DNA from: Zongyangia hominis
Lineage (GTDB): Bacteria; Bacillota; Clostridia; Oscillospirales; Ruminococcaceae
NCBI RefSeq assembly: GCF_014385095.1
Contig: NZ_JACRTC010000010.1
Location: forward strand, 1-55,993
Direction: 5' to 3'
DNA length: 55,993 nt
The translations under genes and the position numbers were made by a program. Positions 35,478 through 44,112 of the stretch are shown here, piece by piece (the first letter of the stretch is position 1; every line of letters begins with the position of its first letter). The notes beneath the pieces were generated by a model, which made no database searches, was not told where the DNA came from, and worked only from the letters and a program-made list of their open reading frames with translations.

Positions 35478-36089
35478 TCCGCCTACCGCCAGCTACCGCT
35501 GGGGGATATTGCGCCCGAAGTTTGATTCGCAACGTTGCCGAGTCATTCGCGGACCTGCGGTCGGCAAGCTGCGCCCGAAGTTTGATTCGCAACGTCGCCG
35601 CGTCGCCCACGCGCCCAGATTGCCGGCGCATTACAGCGCGATGTGTCAGCGCCAGCTACCGTTGGGGGATATCGAGCCCGAAGTTTGATTCGCAACATTG
35701 CCGCGTCGCCCACGCGCCCAGATTGCCGACACATTACAGCGCGATGTGTCAGCGCCAGCTACCGCTGGGGGATATTGCGCCCGAAGTTTGATTCGCAACG
35801 TTGCCGAGTCATTCGCGGACCTGCGGTCGGCAAGCCGCGCCCGAAGTTTGATTCGCAACATCGCCGCGTCACTCGCGCCCAGATTGCCGACGCATTACAG
35901 CGCGATGTGTCAGCGCCAGCTACCGCTGGGGGACACCGCGCCCGAAGTTTTGTTTGTAACATTGTCGCGTCACCCACGCGCCTGCGGCGGGCAGGACGTG
36001 CCCGAAGTTTTATTTGTAACACTGTCGCGTCGCCCACGCTTGGGTCTCGGACGATCCACAGCGCGATAACCCCCACCGGCAGGTGGGAA
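35478..36089. repeat. Mosaic repeat array with 60/103-bp alternation
   Basis: The GCGCCCGAAGTTTGATTCG block occurs at about 35511, 35571, 35674, 35777, 35837, 35938 and 35998, so spacings alternate 60, 103, 103, 60, 101, 60. Two interleaved unit types are seen, one with GAGTCATTCGCGGACCTGCGGTCGGCAAG, the other with CGCCCAGATTGCCG...CATTACAGCGCGATGTGTCAGCGCCAGCTACCGCTGGGGG. It ends in CCCCCACCGGCAGGTGGG beside the PBP2 ribosome-binding site, inside the mre operon. Confidence 0.94.
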
Positions 36090-36101
36090 GGAGGATTTGC
36101 C

Positions 36102-38192
36102 ATGAAAATATCGAAAGTGGGCGTCAGGACCGCCGTGTTGGCAGTCCTCGTCCTGATTGTCTTTGTCCTGTTCGGCGTGCGGCTGATGCAGCTGCAGATC
36201 GTGGAGGGAAAGGACTACCTGGCCCTGGCTGAAAAAGGGGACATCAAAACCCAGACCATTATGGCGGCACGGGGCGAAATTGTGGACCGCAATATGGAAC
36301 CCCTGGCCAAAAACCGGGTGGGCTACGACATTGTACTGGATAAGGTCTTCATGACCAAAGACATGGAAAACCAGGTTATTCTGCGCCTGGTGGACATCCT
36401 CAAAGCCAACAACGAGCCGTGGATTGACAATCTCCCCATCACCATGGAGGAACCGTTCCAGTTTATGGAGGGGCGGGAGGATGACGTGGCCAAGCTCAAG
36501 GAGACTTTGGGACTCCAGAACTGGGCCACCCTGGAAAACGTCATGGACGCCATGGTGGAGGAATACAAAATTGAGGGGCTTGACCCGGTCCAGACCCGGA
36601 TTATCGCGGGCGTGCGCTATGAGATGGTGGACAAGGGCTACTCCATCGAAAACCCCTATACCTTCGCAAGCGACGTCTCCATGGACACGGTGGCCAAGGT
36701 TAAGGAGAATAACCTGGACCTGCCCGGCGCCGACGTCTACGAGACCCCCATCCGGGAATATGTCAACGGTACGGTGGCGCCCCATATCGTGGGCCAGATC
36801 GGCCCCATTTATAAAGAAGAATATGCCGAGCTCAAGGATAAGGGGTATCTCCTCAACGACACCGTGGGCAAAAGCGGCATTGAACAATATTTTGAAAGCT
36901 ATCTCCGGGGTGAAAACGGCACCCGGGACATCACGCTTAACAACAAGGGCATCGTCTCCAATGTGGAAACCACCAAAGCCCCCAAGGCGGGGAACACGGT
37001 GGTACTCACCATCGACAGCGAATTGCAGAAGGTGGCAGCCAAGGCGCTGGAGGATGAGATCAAGCTCCTCAACGCCACGGCCAAGGAGGGCGAGGGCAAG
37101 GAGGCCAACGCCGGCGTGGTGGTGGCCGTCGACACCCGCACCGGAGAAATCCTGGCGGCGGTCAATTACCCGTCCTTTGACCTGTCCACCTACCGGCAAA
37201 ATTATAACACCCTGTCCCAGGACCCGCTGCGCCCCCTCTTTAACCGGGCCTTTGAGGGTACCTACACCCCCGGCTCCATCTTTAAACCCTGCGTGGCCAC
37301 GGCGGCGCTGACCGAGGGGATCATTACCCCCGAGTCCACCGTCCAGTGTTCGGGCACCTATCTGTACTATGCGCCCAGCTACACTCCGGGCTGCCTGGGC
37401 GTCCACGGACAGACCACCGTCTTTAAAGCCCTGATGCGCTCCTGCAACATCTTCTTTTACGATGTGGGACGCCGCACCGGCATTGAAAACATTGCCAAAT
37501 ACGCCAAGGCCCTGGGGCTGGGCGTCCCCACCGGCGTGGAAATCGGTGAGGCCAAGGGCGTGGTGGCAAGCCGGGAGTATCGCGAAAACGTCATGGGCGA
37601 GCAGTGGCATCCCGGCGACGTCATCCAGGCCTCCATAGGCCAGTCGGACAACAAGTTCTCCCCTTTGCAGCTAGCCAATTACGTCTGCACCATCGCCAAC
37701 AAGGGCAAACGGAAGAACCTGCACATTGTCAAGGAAATACGCTCCTATAACCAGGACCAGGTGGTGGAAACCTTCTCCAACGAGGTGGTGGAAACCGTCT
37801 CCACCCCCGCGGTCTTCGACACCGTCATCGAGGGTATGAGACTGGCGGCCAGCCCCCAGGGCACCTCTGTCCACGTCTTCGACAACTACCCCTACACCGT
37901 GGCGGCTAAGACCGGCACCCCGGAGACCAAAGAGTTCCCCAACTCCACCTACATCTGTTTCGCGCCGGTGGAGGACCCCCAGATCGCCATTGTGGTGGTC
38001 ATTGAAAAGGGCTGGCACGGCTATACTGGCGCTCCGGTGGCCAAAAAGGTCTTTGACCAGTACTTCTTCGGCTCCACCCAGACCGGGGAAAGCGGGGACA
38101 GCTCGTCGGCGAGTTCCGCCGCCTCCCAGGCATCGGGCACGGCCACAACGCCGACCTCCTCCACGGACAGCTCCGCCAGCAGCCCAGAATAA
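36102..38192 (+). CDS. mrdA: Penicillin-binding protein 2 (elongation transpeptidase)
   Basis: A 696-residue class B PBP. It has an N-terminal membrane helix (about 8-28), a long PBP dimerisation/pedestal domain, and a transpeptidase domain with SIFK (S392-K395), SCN (second motif) and KTG (K603). The C-terminal 35 residues are a Ser/Thr/Ala-rich tail. It cross-links peptidoglycan during elongation with MreBCD. GGAAGGAGG directly before the ATG (adjoining the repeat palindrome) sets the start; an open frame from 35643 lies in the repeat. Confidence 0.94.
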   Translation: MKISKVGVRTAVLAVLVLIVFVLFGVRLMQLQIVEGKDYLALAEKGDIKTQTIMAARGEIVDRNMEPLAKNRVGYDIVLDKVFMTKDMENQVILRLVDILKANNEPWIDNLPITMEEPFQFMEGREDDVAKLKETLGLQNWATLENVMDAMVEEYKIEGLDPVQTRIIAGVRYEMVDKGYSIENPYTFASDVSMDTVAKVKENNLDLPGADVYETPIREYVNGTVAPHIVGQIGPIYKEEYAELKDKGYLLNDTVGKSGIEQYFESYLRGENGTRDITLNNKGIVSNVETTKAPKAGNTVVLTIDSELQKVAAKALEDEIKLLNATAKEGEGKEANAGVVVAVDTRTGEILAAVNYPSFDLSTYRQNYNTLSQDPLRPLFNRAFEGTYTPGSIFKPCVATAALTEGIITPESTVQCSGTYLYYAPSYTPGCLGVHGQTTVFKALMRSCNIFFYDVGRRTGIENIAKYAKALGLGVPTGVEIGEAKGVVASREYRENVMGEQWHPGDVIQASIGQSDNKFSPLQLANYVCTIANKGKRKNLHIVKEIRSYNQDQVVETFSNEVVETVSTPAVFDTVIEGMRLAASPQGTSVHVFDNYPYTVAAKTGTPETKEFPNSTYICFAPVEDPQIAIVVVIEKGWHGYTGAPVAKKVFDQYFFGSTQTGESGDSSSASSAASQASGTATTPTSSTDSSASSPE

Positions 38193-38389
38193 AGGGTACC
38201 CGATATAATGAAAGAAAAATTATCCAATATTTGTTTCACGGGCTAGATATTTGAAAAAACAGACAGGTTGCCAAAGAATGTTCCACTTTTTTGGGCAATA
38301 TTATATGAAGCAGCGGCACAACTTGTCCCAGATTTTATTTGATTTTTACAGCCGTTCTATGATATGATGGTGAAAGGAGGACCTGCGCC

Positions 38390-39124
38390 TTGGCTGAAAT
38401 CCTATTGGTGACCTCTGGAAAAGGCGGCGTGGGAAAATCCACAGTCAGCCTCTTGACCGGGGCGGCGCTGGCACAGCGCGGTAAAAAGGTGCTCTTAATC
38501 GAGATGGACGCGGGTCTGGGAGGACTCGACATCATGCTGGGGGTCGAAGACCAAACGGTATTTGACCTGGCCGATGTCCTCAAAGGCCGATGCGAACCCA
38601 TCAAAGCCATTATGGAGTGCCCTTATCAGCGGGGACTTTCCCTGCTGGGCGCGCCGCGGGATACCTCTTGTAACTTGGAGCGCAAAAGCCTGACGTTTTT
38701 GTGCAAAGGACTCACCCATTATTATGACTACATCTTTATTGACGCGCCCGCGGGTCTTAGCTGCGGCTTCACGGTGGGCGCGGAGATCTGCAACCGTGCG
38801 CTGGTGGTAGTGACGCCGGACCCGGTGGCGGTGCGGGACGGTCGGGTCATGTCCGATCTACTGGACCGCTCGGGAATCACCCGGCAGCGCCTGGTGATCA
38901 ACAAAGTGGGGAAAAAATTTCTGGGACAGAAGTTGTTTGCGGATTTGGACGAGGTGATCGACGCTGCGGGGGTACAGCTCATCGGCGTGATACCCGAAGA
39001 CCGGGAGCTGACAGCCTGCATTGGAAAGGGACAGCCCATCGATGAAGCGGGCCGGACAGGCAAGGTGTTTGCCGCCCTCGCAGGCAGACTCATGGGGGAG
39101 GAAATTCCACTGATCGTCCGCTGA
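38390..39124 (+). CDS. minD: MinD/ParA-family ATPase
   Basis: A 244-residue deviant Walker A ATPase: [14 protein letters not shown] (about 8-21), [25 protein letters not shown] and the MinD-like [14 protein letters not shown]. Its place after mreBCD-PBP2 and before mgsA is where minC-minD-minE sit in many Clostridia, so it is probably MinD. It is short: the C-terminus ([13 protein letters not shown]) lacks the amphipathic membrane-targeting helix, and neither minC nor minE lies in the cluster. The TTG start follows AAAGGAGG. Confidence 0.83.
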   Translation: MAEILLVTSGKGGVGKSTVSLLTGAALAQRGKKVLLIEMDAGLGGLDIMLGVEDQTVFDLADVLKGRCEPIKAIMECPYQRGLSLLGAPRDTSCNLERKSLTFLCKGLTHYYDYIFIDAPAGLSCGFTVGAEICNRALVVVTPDPVAVRDGRVMSDLLDRSGITRQRLVINKVGKKFLGQKLFADLDEVIDAAGVQLIGVIPEDRELTACIGKGQPIDEAGRTGKVFAALAGRLMGEEIPLIVR

Positions 39125-39212
39125 CCCTGCTCATTGTGGAAAGCAAAAAGAAAACCAAGATGAAGGAAAGAACACCATAAAAAGAAAATCATCACTCAGG
39201 GGAGGGAATCAC

Positions 39213-39623
39213 TTGAATATAGCAATCATCGCTCACGACACGAAAAAGGAACTGATGGTGCAATTTTGTATTGCTTACTGCGGTATCCTGAGCCGCCACA
39301 ATATCTGCGCAACAGGGACAACGGGCAAACTGGTGGCCGAGGCCACAGGTTTGCAGGTGTTCCGATTCCTCAGCGGTTCCCAGGGTGGAGACCAGCAAAT
39401 TTCGGCGCGGATTGCCTGCAATGAAATCGACCTGCTCCTCTTTTTCCGGGACCCTCTGACACCCAAGGCTCACGAGCCCAAAGAGGCGGACATGCTCCGT
39501 CTGTGCGACGTCCATAACATCCCCGTAGCGACCAATATCGCCACGGCTGAGGCCCTTATCCACAGCTTGGAGCGGGGCGATCTGGACTGGAGAAACATTG
39601 TCAATCCCAGCAGCGTGAAATAA
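39213..39623 (+). CDS. mgsA: Methylglyoxal synthase
   Basis: A 136-residue enzyme converting dihydroxyacetone phosphate to methylglyoxal. [30 protein letters not shown] and FFRDPL are the conserved phosphate-binding and active-site segments. Linkage to min/mre genes is common in Clostridia. TTG start after GGGGAGGG. Confidence 0.96.
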   Translation: MNIAIIAHDTKKELMVQFCIAYCGILSRHNICATGTTGKLVAEATGLQVFRFLSGSQGGDQQISARIACNEIDLLLFFRDPLTPKAHEPKEADMLRLCDVHNIPVATNIATAEALIHSLERGDLDWRNIVNPSSVK

Positions 39624-39641
39624 AGCTGTTGCGAAATAAAA

Positions 39642-39650
39642 TGGTACAAA
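39642..39650 (+). promoter_or_regulatory. Extended -10 promoter of the hisS T-box leader
   Basis: TGG followed by TACAAA (39645-39650) about 20 bases before the first conserved T-box element. No clear -35. Confidence 0.5.
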
Positions 39651-39664
39651 TGCGCTTTAAGCGG

Positions 39665-39937
39665 GAAAAGTAACAAAGGCCGGACAGCAGCAGAGAGAAC
39701 CAGCCACTGGCTGAGAGCTGGTTTGGGTCAAGACGGACGTTGTGAACAGACACCCGCCGAGCAGGCCGCCTGAAATTCCGGTGAACGGGAGGCGTAGGGC
39801 GGCACGTATCCCGCGTTAAGGGGCAATGAGTGGGGCAAAATCCGATGGTTTTGCTCAATCAGGGTGGCAACACGTGGAAAAAACTCCTCGTCCCTTACCA
39901 GTGTCATTGACATTTGGCGGGAGGAGGAGTATTTTTA
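39665..39937 (+). promoter_or_regulatory. T-box leader of hisS-aspS
   Basis: A transcription-attenuating tRNA sensor. Stem I starts near 39675 and contains the AGAGAG element and the CCAGC...GCTGG apical arm with CTGAGAG. The specifier region reads GAACAGACACC: GAC (39749-39751, Asp) or CAC (39751-39753, His). The T-box sequence AGGGTGGCAACACG lies at 39861-39874; its TGGC pairs with a tRNA ending GCCA, that is, discriminator G73. Bacterial tRNA-Asp has G73 while tRNA-His has C73, so Asp is favoured. The competing terminator follows at 39883-39937. Confidence 0.88.
39883..39937 (+). terminator. Regulated terminator of the T-box
   Basis: ACTCCTC...CCC pairs with GGG...GAGGAGT, followed by ATTTTTA. 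It forms when no uncharged tRNA is bound. Confidence 0.88.
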
Positions 39938-39944
39938 TGGGCAG

Positions 39945-40205
39945 TGCCCATCCCCAAGCCGCGCTGCGGCGCGACGGCAACCCAAACGCGTGCAACGCGG
40001 CGGTGTAGCAAAGTAAACTTTAGGGCGAGGCACGCTGACCGCAGGTCCGCGACAACCCCCGCCGTGCGGACAGTGTCCGCCGCCGTACCGCGTTGTAGTG
40101 CGTTCGTACCCTGAGCGCGGGCAACGCGACAATGTTGTGATGAAAACTTTAGGGCGCGACATGCTGACCGCAGGTCCGCGACAACCCCCGCCGGTAGGCG
40201 GTGAA
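39945..40205. repeat. Mosaic repeat between T-box and hisS
   Basis: Two units: AACGCG(T)GCAACGCGGCGG...AAACTTTAGGGCGAGGCACGCTGACCGCAGGTCCGCGACAACCCCCGCC, the palindrome GCGGACAGTGTCCGC (40066-40080), then a second copy ending ATGCTGACCGCAGGTCCGCGACAACCCCCGCCGGTAGGCGG. The repeat adds about 260 nt between the regulated terminator and hisS. Confidence 0.9.
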
Positions 40206-40224
40206 AGAATAAGGAGAGATCACA

Positions 40225-41559
40225 GTGGCATTATTGACAAACGCCCCCCGGGGCACCCAGGACGTGCTTCCCAGCCAAAGCGGCCGGTGGAAGTATTTGG
40301 AGAAGACGGCCATGGAGACGGCGGCCCTCTTTGGCTTTAGAGAAATCAGGACCCCGGTCTTTGAGCACACGGAGCTGTTCACCCGCTCGGTGGGGGACAC
40401 CACCGACGTGGTGCAAAAGGAGATGTACACCTTCCAGGACAAAGGCAACCGCTCCATCACCCTGCGCCCCGAAGGGACGGCGGGGGTGGTCCGCGCTGCC
40501 ATGCAAAACGGCCTCTTGGGGGACGCTTTGCCGGTGATGGCCAGCTATGTGGTCTCCTGCTTCCGGTATGAGAAGCCCCAGGCCGGACGCCTGCGGGAAT
40601 TTCATCAGTTCGGCATCGAGATGCTGGGCGCCGCGGCCCCCTCGGCCGACGCCCAGGTCATCGCCGTGGCAAACGAAATCTTCCGGGTGCTGGGCGTGGA
40701 GGGCATCCGGCTGGAACTCAACTCCATCGGCTGCCCCACCTGTAGGGCCGCCTACCACAAGAAACTGGTGGAATACTTTAGCGCCTACAAGGACAAGCTC
40801 TGCGAAACTTGTTTGGGGCGGCTCGAAAAGAATCCCATGCGGATTCTCGACTGCAAGAGCCCCGAGTGCCAGGAGATAGCCAAGGGCGCGCCCAAGATCA
40901 TCGACTATATCTGCGACGACTGCCGGGAGCACTTCGAGGGGGTCAAGACCCGCCTAAACGCCATGGGCATCGACTTTGTGGTCAACCCCACCATTGTCCG
41001 GGGCCTCGACTATTACACCCGCACGGTGTTTGAGTTTGTCTCCGAAAATATCGGCGCCCAGGGCACGGTCTGCGGCGGCGGCCGGTACGACGGGCTCATC
41101 GGGATGCTGGGCGGCAAGGAAACCCCGGCGCTGGGTTTTGCCATGGGGCTGGAGCGGCTCCTCCTCCTCATGGAGAAGACCGGAGCCCAGTTCCCGGAGG
41201 AACCGGCCTGCGACATCTACATCGCCTCCATGGGGGAGGCCGCCTCGGTGAAAGCCTGCCAGCTTGCCATGCAGCTGCGGGAGGAGGGCTTCTTCGCCCA
41301 GTGCGACAGCATGAGCCGCAGCCTCAAGGCCCAGATGAAGTACGCCGACAAGATCGGCGCCCGGTACACTCTGGTGCTGGGGGACAACGAGCTGGAAACA
41401 GGGGTCGCCAAGCTCAAGAACATGGCCACCTCCCAGCAGATCGACGTCAAATTCGAAGAGGGCGGCGTGCTCACCGCCATCTATGAAAACGACCAGAACG
41501 ATACCATCGAACAGATTGCCGAGAGCTTCGGCGACCTGCCGCTTAAAAATTTGTTGTAA
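40225..41559 (+). CDS. hisS: Histidyl-tRNA synthetase
   Basis: A 444-residue class II synthetase. TNAPRGTQDVLP opens the catalytic core, RPEGTAGVVRA is motif 2-adjacent, FRYEKPQAGRLREFHQFGIE (motif 2) and the His-specific GLDYYTRTVFEF (HisA) are intact; ALGFAMGLERLLLL is motif 3. An inserted Cys-rich segment (CETCLGRLEKNP...CDDC) is usual for this form. GTG start after AAGGAGAG. aspS follows 21 bp later in the same operon. Confidence 0.97.
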   Translation: MALLTNAPRGTQDVLPSQSGRWKYLEKTAMETAALFGFREIRTPVFEHTELFTRSVGDTTDVVQKEMYTFQDKGNRSITLRPEGTAGVVRAAMQNGLLGDALPVMASYVVSCFRYEKPQAGRLREFHQFGIEMLGAAAPSADAQVIAVANEIFRVLGVEGIRLELNSIGCPTCRAAYHKKLVEYFSAYKDKLCETCLGRLEKNPMRILDCKSPECQEIAKGAPKIIDYICDDCREHFEGVKTRLNAMGIDFVVNPTIVRGLDYYTRTVFEFVSENIGAQGTVCGGGRYDGLIGMLGGKETPALGFAMGLERLLLLMEKTGAQFPEEPACDIYIASMGEAASVKACQLAMQLREEGFFAQCDSMSRSLKAQMKYADKIGARYTLVLGDNELETGVAKLKNMATSQQIDVKFEEGGVLTAIYENDQNDTIEQIAESFGDLPLKNLL

Positions 41560-41580
41560 AGACCAAAGGAGAGAGATTGT

Positions 41581-43374
41581 ATGAACGAAACCATGCAGGG
41601 CCTCAAACGAACCCATTACTGCACCGAGGTTTCCGAAAGCGACATCGGCAGGGAAGTGGTCGTGTGCGGATTTACGCAGAAGACCCGGGATTTGGGCAAC
41701 CTCATCTTCATCGACCTGCGGGACCGCACCGGCATTGTCCAGTTGGCCTTTGACGACGCCTCCGACCGCGCCATCATGGAGAAGGCGGCCAAGGTGCGGG
41801 CCGAGTTTGTGCTCATGGCCAAGGGGACGGTTCGGAAAAGGGAATCGGTGAACACCGAGATCAAGACCGGCACCATCGAAATCTTCGTCACCGATCTGCG
41901 TATTTTAAACGAGGCCAAAACCCCGCCCTTCGAGATCACCGACGAGACCAGCGTCAAGGAGGAATTGCGGCTGAGATACCGCTACCTGGACCTGCGGCGT
42001 TCCGAGATGCAGTACGCCATGCAGATGCGCCACCGTATCGTCAAGATCGCCCGGGACTACTACGACGAAAACGGCTTCTTGGAAATCGAGACCCCCATCC
42101 TCATCAAATCCACCCCCGAGGGGGCCCGGGACTACCTGGTGCCCTCCCGGGTCCATCCGGGCAAGTTTTACGCCCTGCCCCAGTCCCCCCAGCAGTATAA
42201 GCAGCTGCTCATGCTCTCCGGGTTTGACCGGTACATGCAGATCGCCCGCTGTTTCCGGGACGAGGACCTGAGGGCCGACCGGCAGCCGGAATTTACCCAG
42301 ATCGACCTGGAAATGTCCTTTGTGGACCAGGACGACGTAATGACGGTCAACGAAGGCTTCATGAAGCGGGTCTTTAAGGAGGCGTTGGGCGTGGACATCG
42401 AGACGCCCTTCCGCCGCATCTCCTATGAGGAAGCCATGGAGCGCTTTGGCTCGGACAAGCCGGACACCCGGTTCGGCTTGGAGCTCATCGATCTTGGCGA
42501 TGTGCTCGCGCACTGTGCGTTTAAAGTCTTCGCCGGGGCTCTGTCCGCCGGCGGCGCGGTCAAGGCGATTTTGGTGCCGGGGGGCGCGGAGAAGCTCTCC
42601 CGCAAGGAGATCGACAAGCTCACCGACTTTGTCAAGACCTATAAGGCCAAGGGCCTTGCCTACACAAGACTGACCCCCGACAAGGAGACCTCCAGCTTTG
42701 AGAAGTTTCTCAGCGAGGAGGAGAAAACCGCCCTGCGCCAGAAGGTGGGGGCCCAGACCGGCGACGTCATCCTGGTGGTGGCCGACGGTGACAAGCAGGT
42801 GGTCTACGACAGCCTGGGCGCGCTGCGGTGCGAGCTGGCAAAGCGCCTCTCCCTCATCGACGAGAGTAAATTCGATCTCCTCTGGGTCACCGATTTCCCC
42901 CAGTTCGAGTATTCCGAGGAAGAGGACCGGTATGTGGCCAAGCACCATCCCTTCACCTGCCCGAAACTGGAGGACGTGGACAAGCTCTTCACCGACCCGG
43001 CCGGCGTTCACGCTTTGGCCTACGACATGGTCTTAAACGGCTGCGAGGTGGGCGGCGGCTCCATCCGCATCAACGACCCGGAGCTGCAGGAGAAGATGTT
43101 CGAGGCCCTGGGCTTCACCCCCGAGGCATCCCATGAGCGGTTCGGTTATCTGATCGACGCCTTCCAGTACGGCGCGCCGCCCCACGGCGGCATGGCCTTC
43201 GGCCTGGACCGGCTGGTGATGCTCCTGCTCCACAAGGATTCCATCCGGGACGTCATCGCCTTCCCCAAGGTGCAAAACGCCAGCGAGCTGATGACCATGT
43301 GTCCGGCCGAGGTGGACGAAAAGGACATCCGGGAACTGCACATCGCGGTCATGGAGAAAGAAAACGAGGAATAA
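41581..43374 (+). CDS. aspS: Aspartyl-tRNA synthetase
   Basis: A 597-residue bacterial-type AspRS. The N-terminal OB-fold anticodon domain (about 10-105) is followed by class II motifs FLEIETPIL, FRDEDLRADRQPEFTQIDLEMSF (motif 2) and AFGLDRLVMLL (motif 3), and the bacterial insertion domain lies between. It may be discriminating or non-discriminating for tRNA-Asn; the sequence does not settle this. AAAGGAGAGAG precedes the ATG. Confidence 0.97.
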   Translation: MNETMQGLKRTHYCTEVSESDIGREVVVCGFTQKTRDLGNLIFIDLRDRTGIVQLAFDDASDRAIMEKAAKVRAEFVLMAKGTVRKRESVNTEIKTGTIEIFVTDLRILNEAKTPPFEITDETSVKEELRLRYRYLDLRRSEMQYAMQMRHRIVKIARDYYDENGFLEIETPILIKSTPEGARDYLVPSRVHPGKFYALPQSPQQYKQLLMLSGFDRYMQIARCFRDEDLRADRQPEFTQIDLEMSFVDQDDVMTVNEGFMKRVFKEALGVDIETPFRRISYEEAMERFGSDKPDTRFGLELIDLGDVLAHCAFKVFAGALSAGGAVKAILVPGGAEKLSRKEIDKLTDFVKTYKAKGLAYTRLTPDKETSSFEKFLSEEEKTALRQKVGAQTGDVILVVADGDKQVVYDSLGALRCELAKRLSLIDESKFDLLWVTDFPQFEYSEEEDRYVAKHHPFTCPKLEDVDKLFTDPAGVHALAYDMVLNGCEVGGGSIRINDPELQEKMFEALGFTPEASHERFGYLIDAFQYGAPPHGGMAFGLDRLVMLLLHKDSIRDVIAFPKVQNASELMTMCPAEVDEKDIRELHIAVMEKENEE

Positions 43375-43376
43375 TC

Positions 43377-43407
43377 AAAAGGAGGCCGATATTTCGGCCT
43401 CCTTTTT
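43377..43407 (+). terminator. Terminator after aspS
   Basis: AAAAGGAGGCCG/CGGCCTCCTTTTT hairpin. Confidence 0.93.
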
Positions 43408-43433
43408 GGCGGGGAAACGACTCCGCCCAAAAG

Positions 43434-43467
43434 AAAAGGGCGCTCCCGCGGGAGCGCCCTTTTTTTA
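43434..43467. terminator. Bidirectional terminator
   Basis: AAAAGGGCGCTCCC/GGGAGCGCCCTTTTTTT perfect dyad. It backs up aspS and ends the VOC gene on the minus strand (its stop codon lies in the T-run). Confidence 0.9.
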
Positions 43468-43941
43468 CTTGTTCATGATGTTTTTCCGCGCGGCCAGGAC
43501 GATGGGGAGGGGGCACATGGTCAGTTCGCTCACCTGATCGGGGCTCATGCCCGACACCAGATGACGGATGACCACCAGCGGCATGGGCTCGCCCACCTCG
43601 ATGATGTGGCCGTCCGGGTCATAAAAGCGGATGCACCTTTGTCCCCAGGGCTGTTCCATCATGGGATGGACAAGCTTGATGTCCCCCCGGGAAGTGAGCT
43701 TCTCCACAAAGCCGAGAAAATCCTCTTCTTCGAAGTACATTTCCGCGTTGCGGGAACATTGGACGAGGGAGTCCGGGTCGAGGCCCAGCATTTCGGGAAA
43801 GTCCTGCTGGAGGGAGAGCCCTCCCGTGAGGACGATGTTCCGGCCGTGGTCCACGATCATCTGCAGGCCCAGGACCTCTTCGTAAAAGCGCCGGGAGACG
43901 GCGATATCTTTGACAGCCAAAAGCGGGGATTCAAATTTCAT
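43465..43941 (-). CDS. VOC (glyoxalase/bleomycin-resistance) family protein
   Basis: A 158-residue protein with the paired beta-alpha-beta-beta-beta folds of the VOC family: FESPLLAVKDIAVSRRFYEEVLGL at the start and WGQRCIRFYDPDGHIIEVGEPM, the typical metal-ligand region, near residue 110. The exact activity is unknown. AAGGAGG seven bases upstream sets the start, though the frame is open further to 44058. The AraC regulator is transcribed towards it and may control it. Confidence 0.88.
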   Translation of the reverse strand: MKFESPLLAVKDIAVSRRFYEEVLGLQMIVDHGRNIVLTGGLSLQQDFPEMLGLDPDSLVQCSRNAEMYFEEEDFLGFVEKLTSRGDIKLVHPMMEQPWGQRCIRFYDPDGHIIEVGEPMPLVVIRHLVSGMSPDQVSELTMCPLPIVLAARKNIMNK

Positions 43942-44112
43942 GGGAAACCTCCTTCCGCCACGGACAAGACGTAAGGTCCGCCGTGGCTGCCGCCGGTGAG
44001 AAAAGCGGGCGGCGCGCCGAATGTACATAGGCTCTCCGCCGTCCGATTCCCGCTCCAAAGGAGGACCCGGAGAGGAAACGGCACGGCGATGAGCGCCTAC
44101 CTTTATCTTATC

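Noticed and set aside
27376..36089. CRISPR array
   Set aside because: The repeats are long (60-117 bp), nearly identical along their whole length and have no short repeat/unique spacer alternation. No cas gene is present.
35643..36101. N-terminal extension of PBP2
   Set aside because: It lies wholly in repeat sequence; the real start has an AAGGAGG site.
33774..37610. Long minus-strand ORFs (488 and 546 codons)
   Set aside because: They are shadows of mreC, mreD and PBP2, lack ribosome-binding sites and resemble no protein family.
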